Below are positions 23,750 through 32,400 of a DNA stretch of 64,000 nucleotides, piece after piece. The position numbers were made by a program, and so were the translations under genes. The stretch's first letter is position 1. Each line of letters begins with the position of its first letter. The notes below the pieces were generated by a model. The model had not been told where the DNA came from, did no database searches, and worked only from the letters and a program-made list of their open reading frames with translations. Origin of the DNA: Formicarius rufipectus (Eukaryota; Chordata; Aves; Passeriformes; Formicariidae); the NCBI GenBank assembly GCA_013399695.1, contig VXAU01001778.1:189820-253819 (forward strand), in the 5' to 3' direction.

Positions 23750-25329
23750 GAATAAATATACAATAGAGAATCTCTAGGTTATTATTCCATCTCCCCTCTT
23801 TGTATATATTTTTACATATATATATAATATAGCCTTTTTCGTTGCCTTCATGTTGACTTTGCCTCTTGATGCTGCGAGAAGAGGGGAGGAAATCAAAGCC
23901 TCCCTGGCTCATTTGGAAATGGGCCGGGAGACGCAGGGGGGCTGGATCCTTCCCCCGGGGTTCAAGGAGCATCACACCCTTGGGCATGGATGGGCTGAAG
24001 CTTTTTGGCTGTGGGAGGTGTCCTGCTCCATTAACTCCATGGGAGCTACGGGGGGAATCCAGTCCCTGGGATCTGGGGCAGCAGGAAGGGGATCCTGGGC
24101 AAGGATTTGGCTCATCCTGTTTTGCTGGTCAGGTGAAGATGGACACAAATAGAGATTGGAGGGAACATGTTGATTAAGGAGGAGGAAATGCCACCAAGTT
24201 TGGGATTCTCCCTTTCAGAGATGATGTAGTGAGGGGGCTTCTGTGTCCCCTTCCATGGAGAAAGACATTGGAGTGGATGGAGAAGGGGGAACGTGGCTGA
24301 CCCTGACCACATGGCTCTGAGAGGCTCCAGATCCATCACTGAGCTGCCTCCATTTCCCCCACTGGAAAAATGGGTGATGAAAGGCTTGAGCTAATTGTCA
24401 AGGAAGAGTCTCAGGTCACCAGCCAAGCCCATGGAGAAGGACTATAAATTAAGGATCACAACCCACAAGAGATGTCACTGTAGGGAACCTCCTGGCCCCG
24501 GGAATGCTGAGAGAAGTCAGCGATGTGGTGAATGGACCAAGTGCTTTCTGCCTTCAAACAAAATCAAAAGGGCAGAAGGACTCGTGGAGTTTTGTGCAAG
24601 CCCAGCAGGACCAAGGAGGAGGTGCTCCCCCAGGTTTTGGAGGCCACAGCAAGGTGCTGAGTGGGAAAGAGGGTCCAAGCAGGCTGGTGCTTCCCCGTTC
24701 CCCTGGGAAAGAGGGAATGTGCCAAGGTACACTGGTACTCTTGGCAAAAGTGCGTGGCTATAGGTCAGATTCAGGGAAATGACCCTCAGTGGCAGTGGGG
24801 GAGACTCGGAGCTGGGAAATCCCACCCTTTTCCAGCCAGCTTGGGAAGAAACAGTATGAAATCACATCAATTTGATCCCAAAAAATCCATGGATGGGCAC
24901 AACAGAGGCCCCTGGGCTCAAAATGGGGCTCACCAACCTCATCAGGAGCTAGAGGGGATCTGGGATCTGGCACTGACTCCCAACAGCTGTGGATGCCTGT
25001 GGTGCCCAAAAACTGGTCACCCTCATCCAAAGGCTGGTGAGCTCCTGTGGGGGTGCAAAGGGAACATGAGGAGAAACGAGCAGAAAAGAGGAGGCATGTC
25101 CAGAGAGAATCAGTGCCCAGCTCCCCTCAGGTTGGGGGGCACAGGAGGTAAGTCAGGGCGTGGTTTCCTGAGAGTTAAACCAAGACTGTGGTAGGACTAA
25201 ATGTTCCACAGCTCTTCTGTATGTCCCTCTGGGACATCTGAAGAGAGGAGCAAGAGGAGACAATCACCATGCCAGGGATTTTGGCTTGGCAGAGCATCCC
25301 ACACGTCAGGAGTAACTCCAGGAGAGAGC

Positions 25330-25392
25330 TCCAGACCCCAAACACTCACACATTCAAGCCAGACCCCACAAACACTCACACATTCAAACCAC
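25330..25392. repeat. Tandem duplication of about 30 bp
   Basis: Two near-identical copies of a CAGACCCCAAACACTCACACATTCAA-like unit side by side, the second with a one-base insertion. Lies in the probable SLC6A17 3' UTR. Confidence 0.75.
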
Positions 25393-26125
25393 CATCACTT
25401 CAAAGGTCTTTCTGCCACTCAACACAAAAACTGCCACTTCATTCCGTGGTTGTGCCACCTCTGTGCCTCCAGACAACCCCCAGCCACTGTCCCCATGCTG
25501 GTGGCAACAAAGATTCCAGGGATCCACTGTCCCAACCACCCAGTGCTGCTCCCTGCCAACCCTGGTCAGAATTCAGAGGGTTATTTGGGTGTGTCCACAG
25601 CTATAAAAACCTACAGGAGATACAACAACAACGATGGTGACAACAACAGCACCTTTTTGTGCTATGAACATCGAGGGTTAAATTGTGCTCGTTGGAATAA
25701 GGCCATGACTCCTCCCGGATAAAGGACAAAGACGGGGAGGGAAGAGCGCTGGGAGGCAGGAGGGAGCAGGGCTGGCTTCCCAACCTGCTTCCAGGTCCTT
25801 GTTCCAACTACCAGCTGCTCAGAAAAGAGAGATTCTTTGCTTCAGGTTTGAGAATGACTCTCAGGAAGGTGTTGCAGCATCTCTTGCTCCTCCTCCCTTC
25901 CCGGGGCGGTCCTGCCTTTCAGCTGAGGGTTGTCGGAGGAGTCCTGCCCCTACCGCAATCCCTCCTTCCCGGCGTCACCTTAGGAACGGCTGCTTTGGGT
26001 TACGATTTTAACAGGGGTTTCTTCTTCATCTTCCTTGTTAATGAATTTTTTCCCGTTGCCTGGACAGCCAGGATCCACTCCCCAGCGCTCTCCTCTGCCG
26101 GCGGGGGTGGTGGGCAGGGGGGCTG

Positions 26126-26494
26126 TCACAGTTCGGACTCGGGGGTGCCGGCCAGCAGGTATCCGCTCCCGTACCGTCCATTGGGAGCGCTGCTCATTTC
26201 CAGCGGGGAATTGCTGCCCGGCCCCAGGTACGAGCGGTGCGTGGGCATGGGGGAGGGCGTCTCGCTGGGCACCTTGCTCAGGATGAAACGGGTCTCGTCG
26301 TTGTCTTCCAAGTTGGAGATGTCCTTCATCATCCGGCCCTTCTTGTAGGTGACAGAGAGGGCGTTGGAGCCGTCGGACACGAGGTGGAACTGCCGGAGGA
26401 TGAAGACCAAGGGCAGAGGGAGGGATGCCAGAATGATCAGAGAGATGAGGATGGCCATGGCCCAAGTCGGGTAGAACAGGAACTTCTCAGCAGC
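26126..26494 (-). CDS. SLC6A17: SLC6A17 coding exon 11 (TM12, C-terminus, stop)
   Basis: 369 bases to TGA (complement of 26126-26128); acceptor CTTTCCAG|GCTGCT. Residues 606-727: TM12 (WAMAILISLIILASLPLPLVFIL) and a cytoplasmic tail with KKGRMMKDISNLEDNDETRF, a proline/serine segment and the GSGYLLAGTPESEL end. Confidence 0.97.
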   Translation of the reverse strand, partial: AAEKFLFYPTWAMAILISLIILASLPLPLVFILRQFHLVSDGSNALSVTYKKGRMMKDISNLEDNDETRFILSKVPSETPSPMPTHRSYLGPGSNSPLEMSSAPNGRYGSGYLLAGTPESEL

Positions 26495-29400
26495 CTGGAA
26501 AGGACAGATATTGATGTCAAGGGGCTGAAACAGCAAAGGCGATGCCCTCAACATCTTCAAATGAAGCGTGAGACAATTCCTGCTGCCTCCTGTCCTCAGG
26601 GACACCTGGAGCTGGCACAAGGTGGGTTCAAATTGAGGGGAAGGACACAGCACTGCCCACAAAGATCAACCAAAATCCACACTCCAACTTCATCCCACGG
26701 ACAGAGCTGGGTGGAGATATCTGGGCAGAGTGGACAAACCCGACTGCTTGCAGAGGACAAGCAGAAGGTCCCCCAGGAGAGGGGAACAGAGGTGGGAGGA
26801 ACAAGGTGGTTGCAGCTCCCCCTGCTCAGCCAGGACCCCTGGGATGGGGCAGGGGTCTGCTCTCACCTCCTCCCTGATCCAGGCACTGTATCCCGGGGGG
26901 CTGACTCCCAGCTGGATGATGCTGGCGGTCATGAGCACGGCCATGCAGATGGGCGACACGTACTTCCAGGTGTAGTAGTAGAACTGATAGGGCCGGAATC
27001 CCAGCATTTCTGTCAGCTCCTGCATGAACCTGCCAGAAAGGGATAGAATCCTGATCTTCTCCCCACCTCTAAGCGAGAAACTCCCTTCCAGGAGCCCCTA
27101 TTGTAAGTTATGCTCAAGGTAGAGTCTGAAGAAGAACCCAGCTGGTCCTGAGGAGCAACTCAGTGTTCCTCAAGCCTCTAGGACCTTTGGAAAACTAAGG
27201 AAAAGGCCTTTGGAGTGTTTTCTGGAGCATCCTTTCCTCTGGTCAACTTAGGAACAGCAAAAAGACTGAGGGAGACAATGTGTCCTTGCAGGAGGACCTG
27301 GAAACCTCAGGAAAATAAAAGGGTAATCACAGGTGACAGAGCACCACAACCAACAGGAGATACCCAGCAGGAGGACCTGCTCCGGGGGCTGGGTTACACC
27401 AGGACAGGGCAGGGGAAGCAAGAGGAACTGAGTGTTTCTCTTGGAGAATAAAACATATGGAAAGGAGTTGGACGGAGAGCGGGGGTTAGCCAAGAGTCAC
27501 GGCACAGTTATTCCTTCGGCTGTGCAAATTCCTTACTTTTTGGTGCCATAAATCCAGGCCACAGCGATGTTCTCCAGGATGACCACGACAGTGAGAGGCA
27601 AAGTGGCTGAGTAATCATCAAACATGGTGACAAAGTAGTTCCCAGAGCGCTGCACAAAGATCAGCCCCACCAGGAAGGCAAAGATGCAGCAACCGACTGT
27701 GGGGAGCAAACGGGGGTGGTCAGCAGAGCCCCCCAAGAGGAACCAGGACCTCCACAAGGTCCATTGCCTGCATTAATGTGGTCAACAAACCCCACTGAAG
27801 GACACCAAGGCATCCACAAGGTCTGCTCCCTGCACTGACATGGGCAGCTGAGCCTCCTAAAAGGGAAGCAAGACCTCCACAAGGTCCATTCCCTCCATTG
27901 ACTTGGACAGCAAAGCTCCCTGAGGGACACCAAGACCTCACAAGGTTCAATCCCTGCATTGGGGTGGTCATCAGAGCCCCATGAAGGGAACCAAGACCCT
28001 CATAAGGCCTGTTCCCTGCACTGCCATGGTCAGCAAACCCCCTAAGTGGCACCAAGACCTCCACAAAGTCCATTATTTGGCAGAGTGAAAAGAGCCCCCC
28101 AAGAGGAAACAAGACCTCCATGAGGTCCGTTCTCTGCACTGACACGGTCAGCTCAGCTCTCCAAGGGGCATCAAGACCTCCCAAGGTCCTACCCCTGTGC
28201 TGGCATGGTCAGCAGAGCCCCTTGAGGGACACCAAGACCTCTACACCGTCCATTCTCTTCCCTGGAAGGGTCAGCAGAGTCCCTCAGGGGGAACCAAAAC
28301 TTTCCAAGGTCCATTCCCTTCATGGACAGCAAACCACCCTGAGGGGAACCAAGGCCTCCACAACCAAGACCTCCTGGGCATCATCAAGGTCCAATTCACA
28401 CCCACCACGTCCACACTCCCCTGAAATGACTCCTCAGGGCACTGGGTCGCCCCACACTTTCCCCAGGAGTCTGCAGGAGAAAGGCCCTCACCTGTGAAGA
28501 CCTCCTTGCGCACCTTGAAGGTGTCGATGATGGGGGTGGTGATGCCCGACATGGTCCCGATCATGCTCCCCAGGCCCAGGTTGATGAGCATCAAGAAGAA
28601 CATGACGGACCAGAAGGGCGACGCTGGGAAGTGGGTCATGGCTTCTGTGAAGGCAATGAAGGCCAGGCCAGTCCCTTGCACCGACTGTGGAGGGAGAGAC
28701 AGGACCAAGTGATGAGAAGAAACATGTCAGGGACTCCTGGCTGTCTCAGGCCTCCCTCACTGAACCAGTGATGGTGATGACCCTGCAATACTTGCTATGG
28801 ACAGACCTTCTCCTCACCCCAGCTGGGACTATGAGTGGAAAATCACAAGGACATGGATTCCCCATCGCTGGAGGGTCTCTAAAAGTAGTTTTTTGATTGG
28901 TGTGCCCAGGACTGACACAGGGAGGTGCAGTGGGGGAGGTGACCTCCTGAGAGTGCCACCAGGTACCTTGTTGAGCTCGTCCTCCAGCAGGCAGGCGTCC
29001 AAGCCCAGCTCCTTGAAGTGCCCCTCCTTCACTGTCATGATCACCCTGTACATCTCGCTGTAGTCCTTGGCAGTGAGGTGGGAGAAGTTCACATGGGGTG
29101 GGATGAGGTCGTGGCTCAGCACGTTGCTATTCAGGTAGCCCAGAATCTTCTCAGCATTCCTAAGGGACAGTGGAACCTCTCAGGTGGTGTGAGATGTGTT
29201 GGATTTACCTTCAACTTGCAGACTAAGAGCCCATCTTAAGGCTGGGTTTTAGGCTGGAGGAGCTGAATGCCCAACTCCCTCAGTGGCATATCTCTGGAAA
29301 TACAAGTCTTGACCATCAGGAACTTGTGTCCAACAAAGCCCTTTGCTACCCCAGACCCACCACAACCAGCAGCAGCAAAGCCCTGCCCACCCCAAACAAA

Positions 29401-32400
29401 TTAAACCCAACTCTTACTCCACCACACATTTCTCATTCATGATGTTGGCCTTGAAGCCCAGCACAGCGAACACCACCAGGGTGGCCAGCACAGATGTGAA
29501 GAAGTTGATGAAGGACACGAGCGTGGCATCAAAGTGGCAGTTGTTGTCCTGCTTGTTGTAGCTGGAGAAGGCGATGACACCCCCAAAGCCCAGGCCCAGG
29601 GCGAAGAAAACCTGTGTGGCAGCCTCACGCCACACCTGGGGGTCCAGCATTTTGTCCAGCTTGGGAGGAAGACAGGAGAAGAAGTTCAGTGGTCTGAAGG
29701 CCCCACAACTCATCCCAGTGAAACCAGAGCTCCATTAGAAGGCTGTTGTGCTCCAGGCTGGGCTGGTTTTGAAGCAGCTCTGATGGGGGTGGAACGAGAT
29801 GATCTTTGAGGTCCCCTCCAACCCAAACCATTCGGGATTTTCACGTTCTACCATGATCAGGTCATTACCCAGCACCCACGGGTCCTTCTTTTTGCCACAG
29901 AGGTGGAAACTGAAGCATGGAGAGATCAGGAATAAATCTGACCATGTCTCTGGGAGCTCCATCCCAGTTGCACCCAAACTGAGTGCTCCGTCCCCCAGTG
30001 CAAAGCCCTGCAAATTCCCCGTGGACACCCTGGGGAGTCACGTCCCTGTCCCCCCACCCCAGGGAACCACAATCCACCGAGTGACTTGTCTCCATCCTTC
30101 CTGCTTCCAGAGCACCTGGAGCACTTGGAAATCAAACATCCCACCTGGGGGGGTTTGTTCTGGGTCCTGATCCCCCCCAACCACATCCCCCTCTACCAGG
30201 AGCCAGAGCTGCAGCCTGGAGGCCTCCCAGCATCATCCATCAAGAGCCCATAATTAGTATCTTCCAACAGCCTCGCCGGCTGAGCTGATTCATCTACATC
30301 TCTGCTTAATTAATTAATTAGCTGCTTAATTAATAGGCACATATCACCAGCAGAGGTTTTGTTGCCAGACAGAACCTTTCCATGAAGTCTTTATATTCTA
30401 TATGGCCTTGGGCACCTCCACTTCCCCCTCCCCCAGTGTGATCAGCTTAGGGAGATGGGGGTGATGCTGAGGGGGGTGGGTTTGTAAGGCTCTTGGCTGT
30501 CCTGGTCACACCCTAAATTTTGAGTGTTGGTGATTTGGGGTGGTTTGGGGTTGGTGCTCTGATTTTTGGGGTGGGGAGGAAAACAAGGAAACTGTAGGGA
30601 AATAATAAGAGAAATAAGAAAAATAAGGGGAAATAGAGTGTGACCAGCCAGGAGGAGGAGATGTTTAGGGTTTGAGGGCTCTCACCTTGGGTGTGAACAT
30701 GTGCATGATCCCATCCACTGCCCCACGCAGGAGAAGTCCCCTCACCAAGAAGCAAACAAGCACCAGGTATGGGAAGAGGGAGCTGAAGTACATCACCTGG
30801 AGCAAGAGGGATCCAACATAGGCACAGCCTCAGTTCTCACCCAGCCACCTCCCCATCCAACCCACGGTTCCCCACCCCAGGATGAGGTTTGTTCCTCAGG
30901 CAGACAACCTGAGATTCTGATTCTTTGTGGGACCCCTCGGAGCAGGATGTTCCCAGTGCTGAAGCTCAGGTGGATTTGCTGCCCTGGTTAAGCCTTGACT
31001 GGAGGTGTCAGTTGGATGAAACCTCTTCCCTACACCCTCTTTTGATTTCATTCTGGACCCTTCCCAGAGATGACCCCAGCTGTGGAGTGGGTGTGAACAT
31101 CCCAGGGGACACAGCACGCCTCAGCCACCCCAGACCAGGAGGAAGAGTCTCCGTCCTCCCCTGGCCACCTCCTGCTTCCAGAGCCCCGGGAACACTTGAA
31201 ACCAGGTGTCAAAGGAGACATTTGGTGTCGCAGTCAAAGGAGAGTGTGATCCAGGAGGTTCCTGCCTCCAGGGCAGAGCTCAGCCAGGCTCAGGTGGCCA
31301 TCAGTACCCACCTTCCCTGAGGACTGGATGCCTTTGATCATGGCCAAGCCCACAAGGCTCCAGGCCACCAGCAGACACAGGGTCATCTTCCAGTTGAGTC
31401 CCCCACTCTCCGAGATGGAGTTGGAGATGTCCAGGGTCTCCCTGTACCAGAAGTAGGTGGTGGCCGAGCTCCTCTCACATTCTGTCTCCACAACTGCAAA
31501 GGATTAGAGGCAGGAGAATGTGAGGGGGCTGGGGAAGAGTCCCCCACCGTCTCTTAGGGTTGATCTAATGTCCAAAACAGCCAGGGCACCTCTGAAAACT
31601 AAGGGGCAGGGATTAATGGAGTTTGCTTTTAGCAGGCAGAATAAGAGACAGGACATAAACCCATTTCTAGGTAAAAATGAGATGTTAAATATAGGGAGAG
31701 ACATTTGAATTTGCTATAAAACCTCTCAGAGTGTCCCAAGGAGGTGCTTAGATGATATTAAGCACCATTAGCTCCATCAGTGTCTCAGTCAGGCACCAAT
31801 GGAGCAGCCGGGTTCTGGATCAGCTCCTGGCCTGGAGCACCAAGGAAGCCTGAAAATCCACGCTCTGGATTCCCAAACCGGCACCAAATCCCATCAGGTG
31901 TGACAGAGAGTGCAGGAGACCCTCATCCAACCCAAAGCAAAGCTCTCCACGTGTTCAGTGGGAGCAGAGAGGACTCAGTGCCTCCAGGAGACACCTCAAC
32001 CTCCTGGGACAGCTACAGATGTTGAGGGTCCCCAGTGCTCCCCAGCCCCCCTTCCCTGGGAGCTGCTCCCACCCTGCTGAGCCCTCCCTTCCCCCGGGGC
32101 TGCCCCTCACCTGCCACGGAGCCGTTCTTCACGAGGGGACACTCACTCCAGGGAAGGGGGTACTGGAAAGACTTGAAGAAGTAGAAGATGCTCCAGCCAA
32201 TGATGACATTGTAATAGAGGCCAACAAAAAAGCAGACCTAGGAGAGGGGACATGGCATCAAATCCCAGAGCAGTGACACTGTCCCCAGTGTGGGGCTGCA
32301 AGGAGCAGGGGTTGGCCCATCCCCAAAACCAGTCCACGAGTGGAGTTGGAAAAGCACCCCTTGTCCACTCAAACCTCCCCATAGGGCCCCTGAGGGTTTG

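Larger units (their letters stand above)
22390..26125 (-). other. SLC6A17: Probable SLC6A17 3' UTR
   Basis: No recognisable coding sequence between the stop codon and a candidate poly(A) signal. The AT-rich part at about 23,400-23,860 reads like a vertebrate 3' UTR in minus sense and holds one Pumilio-type TGTAAATA at 23742-23749. The length (about 3.7 kb) is similar to what I recall for the mammalian transcript. The true 3' end is not proven and shorter isoforms are possible. Confidence 0.55.

Noticed and set aside
26237..27046. 269-codon plus-strand open frame
   Set aside because: It is antisense to SLC6A17 exons 10 and 11 and crosses the intron between them.
27720..28184. 154-codon repeat-containing open frame on the minus strand
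   Set aside because: It covers the 62-bp minisatellite inside an intron; the period is not a multiple of three, so the peptide does not repeat cleanly.
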